From Oreocharis arfaki (taxonomy: Eukaryota; Chordata; Aves; Passeriformes; Paramythiidae): a stretch of DNA of 64,000 nucleotides. Under the pieces are notes generated by a model, which was given only the letters and a program-made list of their open reading frames with translations, made no database searches and was not told the origin of the DNA. Of this stretch, positions 40,423 to 53,300 are shown in pieces. The position numbers and the translations under genes were made by a program. The DNA lies in contig VZRR01010904.1 in NCBI GenBank assembly GCA_013398015.1, positions 1,809,764 through 1,873,763 of the forward strand, written 5' to 3'. Position 1 is the stretch's first letter, and every line of letters starts with the position of its first letter.

Positions 40423-43400
40423 ACAAGAACTGTCCATTCAACATTGGGAAGGAATCCCTCAAGGAAATCTACTGTAAGAATATATAATAAAAAGTATCCA
40501 CTCAATAACCTAGGAAATACTGAACTGGTAAAATGCTCTACAATAGATTGTGGTGCACATGAAAAAACACCCTGAAGCTGTCTGCTAGATGCACAGAAAC
40601 GACCTTTCAGCTCAAACACTTGGGCCCTGTTGCTGCTACCTGGAAGGCTCAGAATTCAGAATATATGCAGGAGTGGCCAGTTATTTGTCCAGGCATCAAC
40701 CAGCAAATTTAGTACCAATAATAGAAATGTCATTCCCTGCAGATTAATTTTAAGGTGGAAAAGGCCTGAATCAGTAAAAAACCTAGGTATTGTCATGGAT
40801 CACTAAGAGCAGCAATTCTCCAGCAGATCAGTGAAAAAAAGCTCCTCCAATCTTGTTTACAATTAAATAAGCAGAACTTCTGAAGACAAAGGATCTTTAC
40901 AATGCACACACATTTACAAAAACACACATGAGCAAAAAGACAATGCTTACAAGTAGCATCCTTCATTAGAACAGGTACTTTTACAAAATGAGCCATGCTG
41001 AAGTAAATTAAAGCCTTCTCACGGACTTATGGCAGAGTGAAAACAGTATGTGATGTAAGCACAAGGATAGATATGCAATACAGGGAAGGGCTGTAGCACC
41101 CTACTGTTCTCTGCCTACACCTGCCTTCGGTTACTGCAGTTATTTCTGCAGAGGTTTGGCTTTTGTTTTGTTTGAGGGCTTTGGAAGGAGATGGATTACA
41201 ACAATCACCTTGAGCTGCAGAAGCGCACAAGGCCGGTAGACTGTGACCGCAAGTAGCCTCAAAAGCAAAATGTAAATTGGCAGTTGGAAAAGTAATAGTG
41301 TCTGATGCAACTTGCAAAGGAAGGTGGTAATAAAGAACTGTGCTGCCCAGCCTGTCAGACCTCATGGCTTCTTCCAAATTCTATTTCAAAATCAGAACTG
41401 TTACTTGGCTCCAAAATACTGTAATGTAGAGGTCAGAACTTAGCACATAAGCTATGTCACTACCAGTGACACGACACTGTGCCACTTTAAATATCTGTAC
41501 TCACTGTCATAAACAGAAGTATGTACTGTAAGAGAAAGTAATACATTGGGAGTGTTTCCTTCGAAAAGAAAAAGCTAGCAGAATAAAATGGCTTTACCTA
41601 AAATTGAACACAGCTGCAAGAAGTTTGTCTCACTTCTTAAAACTGAATTTAAAGAACACTAAAGCATTTTCAAACCTGTTCAAATAATTTTCTACCTTAA
41701 GAAGATAACTGCTGGACAGCAATACCCAAAAAACCAAGAACTAGAATGCACTCATTTACTTGAAAATAAGCCAACAGATGCCAGTTACCATGTTTACCCT
41801 TTACCATGGGGAGGGAGATCTGTTAATATACTCCCTTTAAACCATCATTCTATGAAATATTAACTGATTTATTTAACCTTAGTATGAATCTGTTAATACC
41901 TGTCTCCAAAGTATAGTTTAAACTATGCAAAGGCATGAAAATCCATTAATCAGTTACCAGCAGGGCCAGACAAACTTCTGCAGGACCAAATGAAAACAGG
42001 TCTTATCCAGACCCCAAACATGCCCTTTTTAAAGGGGACTAGGAAAAGAATGCAGGAACAGCATATAGCTATATTTAATATATATAGAGATAGGCATAAT
42101 TATGTTTTTTAAAATGTGGTATATGTATATTCAAATACTGGGGGTGTAAAGAGAGAACTCAATTTGTTAGACCACTCTAAAGCTCAGCTTAAACAAAAGA
42201 CACAGTTGCCAAGCCAGTACAAACAATCTAAGGCAACTAAACTCCACTGTCCAAAAAAAGTGTACACCACAGAAGAGTTACACAACTTTCTGCATAAATG
42301 CCAGGGAGCGGCCAGAATTAATCCAAACGGTCAGCACCACCTTAAGCACTAATGCTCCATGGAAAATAGTTTTTAAAATAAACTTTAAAGCCATGTCCTC
42401 TTTAATTCCACAGAAGCGGTAAATTTACAAAGTCAGAACTAAGAACCAGACTGATCTGTAGACAACACCCTTAACAAGATACAAGTTGTGAACTATTATT
42501 ATCATAGATTATATGTACAAATGGTAAATGTGCTTGCATTGATTTAATTCTGCATTTTGAAATTAAAAACTCTCCTTCACCAAAAATTTCATAGTGTATT
42601 CTGTAACTTTTAAGTGGAAGACACGGTTCCCAGTCATATCTTTGCATGTGAAAGGACCAGAGACAGCTTCTTCCAAGGGCTCAAAGTACAAGACACCGAG
42701 AAGAACAAGTATCACCTCTCTGGCTCTATACTTCGAAGTTTCCACTTTGGATCACATCAGCAAGCTGAAGTTTTACTTGATAATTTCACTTTGAAACAAT
42801 TTAAGGTTTTAGATGGTCTATATATTACATGTTTGTCCAGAACCCAAACACAATATTGAATTAACTGAGTTCAGAAGCATTTCTCAAATATAAACTATAA
42901 AATTTGAACATACAGGAGTCTGCATGACATGCCGCTGTAAATGATTAATTACTTCACAATATAGGAAACACTGCACAGACACCACCCGAGGCACAGGCAC
43001 AGGAACTTAGCCCTGGTATGCTAGAAAAAGTTTTGAATATTCGCCTATATCAGTAGTAACGAATGCCCAGAAAATTTAGGGAGAGACAAATGGAAACTTA
43101 AGAATTTTCCCTGGATGGTTTCCATATTGCTTTTCTTCACTTCACGGCATTGAAACCACCCTTGATTTTTACATGATAAAAGAAATCTGTGGAACTAATC
43201 CTAGAAACCTCTTTCTGTTTCCTTGCTTAACACCTCCAGGCGACAGAAAAGACAAAATGCTTCATTTGCATCCTTAAACATTAGAAACTGCGAATGAGCC
43301 TTTTCAGCTGCAAATGTTATTGCATCTACATTTCCAGAAGAGAAAGAAGGTTAAACAGCCTACTCAGGTTTATGTTAACTCATCTCTTTTTAGCACCCTG

Positions 43401-46087
43401 AGCAGCACAAAGAGCAGAAAATGCAGAAGCTTAACAGCAGAACCTCTTTCTTCATTAAGTTCAATTAGATCCTGGCAATGGATATAGCTGCTGATTACAG
43501 GAAGATAAAGAGAAGAAATCAGGTATGCACAAAGGAAATGGCAAACACTAACAAGTGCAATCTTAGTCTTCCCGATCATCCAGCCTCAGGAAGACCATTT
43601 CATTTTTCATGCAACATAAAATAGTTCTACCAGTTGCATGACCACACAAGATTTTGCCTGATGTAAAAGCAGCATTTATTTAATCATTAATTCAAACTTA
43701 GTTTAAAATGTAATATGCCAGTGTTGCACAAAGCCAGCCTGAATATGTTAGTACAGTAAGAAGGAGTCCTTGCTTATCGATAAGTACTCCATCTAATCAA
43801 TTAAAGAATACTTCTGCGCCACAAATAGCCAAACCTATTAACTACTTCACTTTAAAACACAATCAAGTACTATTTACTCTTGGACAGTATTAGCTCTCTT
43901 TACTTTTTTTAAATTAGGATTCAAGCTACGTATTTTTAAATTGTTTGGAGGGGGGAATTACTGTACTGAATTCAGCAGAGAATTTAGCAGCACTTTATTT
44001 TCTAGGCCATTTGGTTTTCAGTCTGGAAAAAGTCTTCAGCTTGGCAGAAAACACTCAGTGAGATGCTTAACACAAAATGTACATTAGTCTAAATGAAAAC
44101 CAAGCAGTCATGGAGAAAAACAGGACAATGATGAGAGAGAAAAATAGGGGAGCATCATTCTAGCCAAAACTATACCTCACATTTACCAAGGACCCAAATG
44201 TACGACATATATAACATTTTCTGTATCAAACTGAAAGTTCAGTAGGGAAGACAAATAGAATAACAAACAGTTCAAAAACTCCAATGTTAAAAGCAAATGA
44301 AGAAAATGCATGGAGACAAGACATGCTCTTAATACAGCCACACTATTTCTCCTGTCCTAAAGCTGCATGTGAAGCTTTGCAAATTAATAGAGAACACAAA
44401 CATATAGCTTGATCAGTAACTGCACTTTGCAATACCGTAGCTTGTGTTTTTCAAAAGGAGGCCAAATTAATAACCAAAACATGAGAATATATTTAGAAGT
44501 GCACAAGTAATGAAAAATTAGCACTGTGTTACTGAGATCGTACATTGAGCTTGCAGTCACGGGGTATTAATTGTATGTGTCAAAAAAAATCTGTTTGGTA
44601 TTTTTCCAAACATGCTACAATGCTTTCAAAGTTAGGTGACTATGATTGTATTTATACTGCATATTCAGAAACCAAATGAAAACTTATGATGACTGTCCAA
44701 GCTCACACAACCCTGAATTTACTGTTGACTTAAGCATAAGGAACACTGGTGTTGACAGCCAGGAAGATAAGTGACCCTAGAATTATCTTCCCAATAGTCC
44801 TATTCTCCAATAACTACATTGAAAAAGCATAATTTCTAAGGCATTGTAACAGACAGAGATGCTGAATAAGCAACATTCTCGATAAAAACAAGACTGTTAA
44901 AAGCCCACTGCCCTGACCAAATGCTAACATGGGTAATGCTATTCTACTGACCACAATGCCCTTTTCTCAGCCAGTCAGTGGACTTAAAAATCCTCTCCAC
45001 TGTCCTCACAAGAAGGTTACTAATTTACTTCCTGTCAAATAGCTGCAATTACTGATATTTAGACAAGTGTTGCTGTGTCAACAGAAATAGTCATCATCAA
45101 ACATTCAATAAAGACTGTTTTGAAGACCTTCAGAGAGTTTATAAAGACTCCCCAAACTACACTAGAAGACGCAGAGCAAACCATCAAGTTCACTTCAGAA
45201 AAGTGGAAGCATCTACATCTTGTTAGTAAACTGGAGTTATTTTCCCACAAGAAGAGAGCCATTAAATAGCATTAAATCGAATTTCTGACACTCAAAGAAA
45301 CAACATTAAATGATAAACAGGCATATTTATGAAAAAATAAATATCACTTTGTCAGTTACATTAATCACAATTATTTAAGAACCAAAGAAGCAGTAAGTAT
45401 CAGCAACAAACTGTGCATGTGCACACATTTGTTGGTTTTGTTTGTCACCACCACACCAAACCAGGTTTAATTCACTGAACCAACAGACGGTCTTCCACCA
45501 AAGCCAGGATATATTGACACTGCAATTACTAAAAAACACAAAACATCACACAAGTAAGGGAAGGATAGGACTGGGGCAATAGCTGCTCAAGCATAAAGCC
45601 ATCATAAAACCCAAGGACAGGATGCTGTCCTATAGGTCAAAGTAATTGTCACAGAGTAGACACCCAAAAAGTCAGTACCCCCACCTCAGTGCCCAATTCC
45701 TCCCAACTCTCACACCTTGAGCAGCAGCTGTGCAGCCAACAGTTTGGGAACTATACGAGCTAAAAATAGCTCAGGGGACAGGGGGTGCTTAAGAGGATTT
45801 TGAGGGACAGTCCCAGAAGGGATAATGGCAATTGAGACAACTGCCAACAAATACACTGCCACCAGACCTTAGAGATAGGAGATGGCAGAAAGCATGCAGG
45901 AAAGGTAGAGGGAAGCTGACAGAAAACTACCTTTGTGACCAGAGACGCCTGCAGCAGTCACTAGCAGGCAAAAACTGGGAGTTACAGAGGTACTGTCACA
46001 GCAATGGTGATGAGACAAGTGACACATGAGATAGCTACAATCTAGAAAGGCAAGGAATACTGGAAGTTGTTGGTCAAACACAGGAAT

Positions 46088-46220
46088 GGGTAGCTGAGAG
46101 AGGCTGTGGAGTCTCCATCCTTAGAGATATTCCAAACGAAACTGGATATGAACCTAAGCAACCCTGTTCCAGTTGATGCCACTTCAAGAAGGGGACTAGT
46201 CTGCAGAGTTCCATTCTAAA
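46088..46220 (+). mobile_element. CR1 LINE 3' fragment, diverged
   Basis: Contains 'gagaggctgtggagtctcca', 'tccttagagatattccaaac', then 'actggatatgaacctaagca' and 'accctgttccagttgatgcc'. These correspond to the CR1 3' region reading gaggctgtggagtctccatccttggagatattcaaaacc. The 3' terminal repeats are eroded. It is antisense to PCCA in intron 6. Confidence 0.82.
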
Positions 46221-48007
46221 CTCATTTACTCCACAGAGCTAGGTGAAAAATATCAGGAAGATTATAATCTCTGGTCAGGGACAGCAACCAAAAGTAGAAA
46301 GAGCCTGGCACAATCCTTGTCACAAAATAGACAAGACCCTCATATTTTGTCTGAGATAAAGGGACATGTATCTTCCTAGTGAATCTCTCAATATCCATTT
46401 CTTTAAGAGAAAGCAGAGCCTTGTCATACTGGTCTTTCTTCTCTAAGAACTGGTGGTACTGATGTCTCTAGCCATTTATTTCTACATCTGCACTAAAGTA
46501 TGTTGTTCCTTTAGCTTTGCAGACAAGTGATCACCGTTAGATCAGTGAAGTAATTGTTTAAAAAAAAAATCCAAAGGTTCCCATCTCTGAAAGGCAAGCT
46601 TATCCAATAGTCTTAGGTCAACAAAGGATACAGCACAGAGCTAGGAAGACACAGCTGAGAGGGAAGCAGGGACAAGAGGGAACTCCCTACACCAGCACTA
46701 GCATGGAAGAAGTTGGGAGAAGCAGCTACAATCTGAGCAAGGATGGTAAGGGAGCACTTCTGTGATGCCCTCTCATCAGTTGAGCAAGCTCTAGTGTACA
46801 TATGGGACAATGTCAGACAACACAGTCACAGCATAGATACCATTCCATAGAATTCTACTATGCACACTTTGTCTTATCTCTTTCACTGCTTCTTTGCAAA
46901 AAGATGCATGTAGTAGCATTACTAATAGAAGAAGTTCTTATTCAAATCTCACACACAGTTCCTTGGAGAAAACTGTGGACTAATTACCCTGTAATGAAAG
47001 ACAACTAGCTCTTACAGCTGCCCACCAAGAGAGGCCCAATACACTACATTTAAGTAAATTAAAAATTCATTCTTTTTTTTCCCCTTTGGAAATTATTTTA
47101 AGAAAATATTCTTCTTTTTTTCCTTATATGTTTTAACAGTCAATGTACATAGCTCTCCTTCCAGTTCCTATTTGTGCTCTACTTACATGTAGTTTAAATT
47201 AGATATTATGGGCAGAAATGTGTGTGATTATATTGTCCTCTCAAATGCACATGTTCAAATAAAATTAAGAAAAAAGGTTCAGGTGCTTATGTAGCCAAAC
47301 TCAGAGATAATAAAATTAGGAATAATATTTTTAAGTAACAGGACTTGTATACTCGTATATACAAATTTGGAGTTTTCCACCAAGCCCTGTTTTTACTCAC
47401 TCATTCTTACATGATGAAACATGCAGATGGCTGTTTAATTTTATTTTTACACTGAAGGCAAAGAATTACATGTGATAATAAACACCACCGAATATTATAA
47501 AAGTTTCAAATTATTTTCAAAGTATGTGTAAGTTATACTTCTTGGCTAGCATGAGGAAATAACAGTGGAATTTGGCACATTTAAACTTCTGAAACAAAAT
47601 GTGATGGACAGGCAGTATTACATCATTCAAAATGCTACAGAGCTTTGGGACAACAACATCTCACTATCTCAGTGTCATAGGTAAAACAAGTCAATAAATT
47701 GTATCAATATGTAGCATCAGAGAGAATTTACGGGCACTTAAAATGAAGCAATCCATGAAATCCCCTCGTGGTCCTGCTCCAATGAACCATCCTGAGCTCA
47801 GGATAATATATTATGACGGAAGTATCTACCATGTATTCCTGAATACCACCAACTCTGAATCTGAAACAAATTTTATCTGGTGGCTATGGGTGAAACAGCT
47901 TTTTGGAACAGACACAATCAAGTTCCTCCTTCCCCCTCCCAACAGATGGGCCTGAGAGTTGGACAGTCTGGCTTCACTCATGGTATAAAGTAATTAGACA
48001 AACAAAT

Positions 48008-48067
48008 CTGGATCCTGTAAATAAGCATGTGCTTGAAATTAAGCATGCTTAAACAGCTGCAGGCCCT
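48008..48067. repeat. Possible fossil palindromic MITE fragment
   Basis: The stretch reads 'ggatcctgtaaataagcatg', 'tgcttgaaattaagcatgct' and ends 'gctgcaggccct'. It has inverted AAGCATG/CATGCTT blocks. It resembles a widespread amniote palindromic element whose ends read like 'gggccctgatcctgcaaa' and whose body repeats 'aagcatgtgcttaa'. I recall the pattern but not a firm family name, so the assignment is tentative. Confidence 0.35.
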
Positions 48068-50294
48068 AAATTTCAAAATTTTAGCCTGTAGAGGGAATCA
48101 GCCTATTAAATTACAGCAATCTTTCTGAAAAGTTGATATTAACTTCTTTTCAAAGGCAAGAGGGGAATGAAACTAGGAGAAGCAGAGACTAGAAAACTAT
48201 CAAAATTTTTGTATGTTTCATTTTAATGCAAACTGATGTCTCAGAAGTGCATAAGATAGCAAAAAAAACCACAGCACCCTGAAAATGTTTTCTACTTTAG
48301 TAGTTCAGCTAAGTTATATAAAAATGGTGAAATGCAACAAGTTCCAGAAGTCCAACCTCCAATTTATCTGCTGAGCCAGGAGTACCTCAAAATTCTTAGT
48401 AAACTGGATTTTCACCTGCAAATTGAATGCTGGAAAGTATGTGCAACTACATGTTCCTCAAAGTTACAGAATAATCCTTAAAGGTAGAATATACTCTGAG
48501 ACATTAGCAGTACAGAAGCATCCATAAGTATATACAACAGGCTACATTTTACCTCCTGCACCAAAGAAGAGAGGCAAAGAGACGAAAGACCACAACCGCA
48601 TCACAGCACAGATGTACCCAGAGAACGAGGACAGCATGGCAGAGCACCTCTAATCCCAGCATGCTCTAACTCTTGAAAGCCCGATTTCAGAGTCTCAAAG
48701 TCCCTTCATCATCCTTGCGGTCACCTGCTAACAATACATCAGGTAGCAGCAAGAGGCTTGCTCTGATGGGCTCAGCCCAAGAGGAAATTTAACCGTCAAC
48801 AGTGAGAAGTGCTCTACCATGGCAACAAAGTCAGAATGTAGTGCCATTCTGCCACCAAGAAAGTGGGGTCCTGACCTCCAGGCTTTTCATTTTTCACACG
48901 TCATCCACTGCATTTTGATAACTTCTCTTGCCAGATTACTTTTAAGTTTGCTCAAGATGACTACATAAATAGTAGTGCCAGCACAAGGGAGATGGCAGGA
49001 ACATGTGACCAGGACCAACACCTCCTTACAACAGCAGCAAAACTTTAGAGTTTATAGAGATTATGAAACTGCATCTTTGCACAAATGTGCACAAGGTGTA
49101 ACATGGTATTACAGGTCCCATTCCTTGCTTTGCAGGAGCAACTCAAGTACCGTTGGCATCAGAAGTTAGACTTGAAACATTCACTGTGGAGTCCCAGGAG
49201 GAAGAAAGGCTAGGACAGAAAGGAACTTACCATGCAAGCTCTATATCATCCTCCTAAAAATTAACTGCTCCCATCATTGACATGTCTAGAAAAATTAACA
49301 CTGCCTGTTAATCACTTGTTAAAAGACCTATCTTCCAATTTCAAAACAAGTATGCCTTTAATCAAGTGAAAGATTGGAACGACCTGCTCCAAACTAGAAA
49401 TTTTGACAAGCTGCAGAGCTATTGCTGAAAAACAGCTCTGTATCAGCAGAACTACTCCCCCAAGCCTCATCCTTCAGGTTCTACCTGGACACAAATAATC
49501 TCAGGTAGATACAAAGTAAGCATGATACTACAAATATAAAGGATTAGCTTGGCAAAGTTTTAAAATAAGTAAGAATCACAACTTTCAATGAGAAATAATT
49601 CATTATTTTAAATACTGTGTCACAATGATCTCTCTACATTTATTATAATAAAGGATTTCATTAACTGCTTGGAGACAAGTTAAATTTATTCCTTCTCTAT
49701 GTCCAGGTTTCAGTCTGTGTATATTTCTGAACAAAAACAATCTGAAGAGTGTATTTGTAAGTCCCTGTGTGTAAAATTAATGCTCATCATCTCTCCAACA
49801 AACTGGAAATCCAAAAATAAAAAACCAAAATTAAATAAGAACTGACAAGGGAGATAGCCATGCAAAAAAAAAAAGAGCTAATCTGACAGAAGATATTCAC
49901 ACACAGAAAAGCACTTAAGAACTAGAGCTGGTGCCTGGGACTGACTTTCGGAAGAACAAACAAACAAAGATCCTGGCTTCCAAGATTTTCAATAGAGGAA
50001 AGAAATGTGAAAATAAGGAACTCATTAACTCATATCTGGAATAAATAATGTTTTCCTCTCCAAACATAAATACATTCCAAAAGAATTCAAAAATATTATG
50101 TATAGGAAAGGAAAGTTCCAAAAATATAGAAACCAAGACCAATACTGTCACTTTTCCAGGCAACTATGCCCTCTAATTTTAAGGACTACCACACAGATAC
50201 CAGGCCCCTAATCCTGTAGGGTTTTATGAATTAATATAAAGACCTTATTCTTTAAGAAGACAAAACAAAAGCTACATTAAGTAGTCTTTTAAGC

Positions 50295-50340
50295 TTATAT
50301 TGCATCATAAGCATCGTACTGCATTATATTGCATCATAAG
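50295..50340. repeat. 29-bp-period direct repeat (17 bp exact)
   Basis: The 17-mer TTATATTGCATCATAAG occurs at 50295-50311 and again at 50324-50340, a period of 29 bp. It appears to be a partial tandem duplication in AT-rich intron sequence. Confidence 0.9.
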
Positions 50341-53300
50341 GTTAGAAAATTCTTGGCCTTTGTTGGTCACATATTAAACAAGTTTTATGTTGAAAAATTG
50401 CTATTAATGGATAGCACAAGACTCTTCCCACTACAGAAGCTTGAGAGGTAACTGAGAAAAGGAGAGACAAACGCCCATACCTTTAAATACTGCTTTACCC
50501 AGCCAAAAGGACTGCTTGCATTTCTCCATTTTTCAAAGAATGGTGGGGACTGAGACCTTTTTGTGGTTGCAGGCATTAAGGTTTTCCACATAGAACTCCA
50601 GGCTTTTCTTCCCTATTTTTTTAGCTTACTCCTTTTTTTCTTTAGATGCTAACATAAGGGGGAAAAGGCATAAACCAGCTTTTCATTACATATGTGCACA
50701 TGACATCAAGCACAACAGGGATGTGGTGAGCATAATTAGGTTCTTTGGATTTTGCTCTAACACACATGAAGTCAACAGACATTAGTGATTCTGTAAGGTA
50801 ATTAAATTTGTTATATTTTGCAATATTCATCATTACACTTTAAAAATGGAGAGTCATTTAAGTGTTAAACAGTCAAAAATGTGATTGAAGTTGTTTCTAT
50901 CTTTGATCTTTCAAGCAAATTTTTTTCAGCTCTCAGACTACATTTTTACTGCTATTTACTCTTCAACCTTAGATCAGAAAACACAGAGCAACCTTTGTGC
51001 AAAATGCAAATCTCTTCATTGCAGCTATATGAAGAGTTCATACAAGAGTTCTTGCAGTTCACAAAATTAAAACTACATTCACTCTATAATCTCAAGGTCT
51101 TTTTTCAGTGTATTACCTCTCAACTAGTTTATGTAAGCATACATATTTTTAAAGGTATTTTACACCTCTGCTATCTAATAATGATTCTCTCACTGGTCTA
51201 TTTACCACATCTTTTCATGAACAGGCCGAATACATTGGTCAAAAGGCAGCTTCTGTTTTACTCACTCATATGGAACTCCAATTCAACAACAAATTTGAAC
51301 CCCATTATTTAACCTCTGAAGAAAAATTAATTTGACAATGCTCAATATATTAAACATTCTTCTCTTGGTCCAAATATATATGTATATATCACTTATTCAT
51401 ATCATGATATGCTTTTTTAATCCAAAAAGGACTATACACATCACCTCACATATTGTGTTACAGCCAGTTAAATTTTTAGAAAGGCATGGAGAATTAAGAC
51501 CCTTAATTATTGTACATAAACACTATTATCCAGCAAATGTCAGCTGCCTTAGTAATAGAAAGTTATAGTATATAAAAAGTTCAGACTGATTTTTTTTTAA
51601 ATCACCATGACATTTGAGCAGTTTCAAAACTCCCTAGAAGATCACACAGGATCCTTGTTTTAAGGAAGTATCTCCACTACCAGCTATTACAACGCAGATA
51701 ATGTAGCTGAATGCAAAATCCTTTAAAGCACACAATTCAAAAAGCAGTAAGGCATACCAACTTCTTGATGCCTAATAGCATTTCCTTCCTGCCCAACAAA
51801 GCATCTCAGTTGTTTTGTGTTCTTAAAAAAAAAAATTTAAATTTCTGCTCAAAAGCTAACCTCAAAGTCATAAGGTGAGAGCTTTGTGACAATTTTAAGA
51901 CCAAGGTTCAAGTTTTTGTACTTTGCAACAGTACAGCATCCTGACCAATGTCTGTTTTGGCATAATTAGCATAAGCTACTACATTATAGTGATACCTGTA
52001 GCTTTCACTGCAATCCTTAAAATACGGTCCAACACGAATGAGAAACTTCAGGCTTATAATTTTGTTACGAGACAGTAACAAATGCCAAACTCAAGATATC
52101 TTACATATGGAAATATAAGATCAAACCATGAGTCTTATACTCAAATAAGAGTAAGCAAACAAATTAAACTCTTAATAGTAACATTAATTATTTTACATCA
52201 CTCATTTTATCACCGGCATTCAACTACCACAGGAGCATGGTCTACAAAGCTTTATTTATCCATGCTGAAACCTAATCATTACCTAGGCTTTTCATTAGGC
52301 AAGTACCATCTCCATTTCAACTCCTCTAACTTATCCCTTAGTAGCTTTTCAGTCCAAATATTTTAGGAAGATTTGTCGTTCCTAGAATGGAATCCAATCA
52401 TCACATTTTATTTCACTCTACCAGACCAAGATATAAACATGCTACACTAGAAACTCCTTAAAAGGGAATAACATTTTCTTACTCCTAAAGGCTCTGATTT
52501 CTTTCACTGTTTTTGAAAGGCAGGTGCAATGGTTGCATTTTTATAGTACTGTCTATCAAGACTGATGGGCCATTACATGACATTGAGAATACATGGCAAT
52601 GTAAGTATTTCATTCTCAAAGTAACACATTCAGGAAACCATGCCAGCACTGAATGATAATGCAGGCTTTCTAAGAATTAGCGGGACTGGAAATCTTAATA
52701 CACAGACAAGAACTTTCGGGAGATTGGGTTGGTAGGGTTTTTCCATCCCCTATTCTTCTGCTGCTCTTTAACTGGTTTTAAACTTCGGTCACAAATTTCC
52801 TAGTCTGCTGTACTGTGGAACATCAAATATGAAAACAGATTTGTCTATTTTTCCTAAATCACACAGTTGTCAGAAACCGGAAAAAAAAAACCTACCAAAA
52901 AACAGATTCAAGAGGGAGAGGGAAAGATAACGTTGGAGTTTAACTGCAAGAAGAATGCCTGATTTTGAAGACCTCATTTTTCCACAGAAATGTGGCAGAA
53001 TGCTAAATGATTCGAAGTTATATAGACTACAGCTCATGCATGAACATCCTGCAGATACTTTATCACTACTTCTTCAATTTTAGTCTGTAATGGAAAATTC
53101 AAACTGTAAATTCAAAGGAAAATAGTTCTGCAGTTTTCTGGCACTTGGAGCTACAACAATAGTCTGAATTATATTCAGAACATAACACGCAAACACACAT
53201 TAATACACTCATCCATGGATACAATATGTGTACTCAACTCTTTAAGCCATCCTTTATGGATATTTTGGTGCTGTGAGGCAATGCAGGGTGACAGATTTGT

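Noticed and set aside
50881..51312. 143-codon plus-strand open frame, the longest in the window
   Set aside because: It begins with GTG, is rich in Leu, Phe, Ile and Ser as expected from AT-rich non-coding DNA, shows no domain, and lies inside a PCCA intron on the opposite strand.
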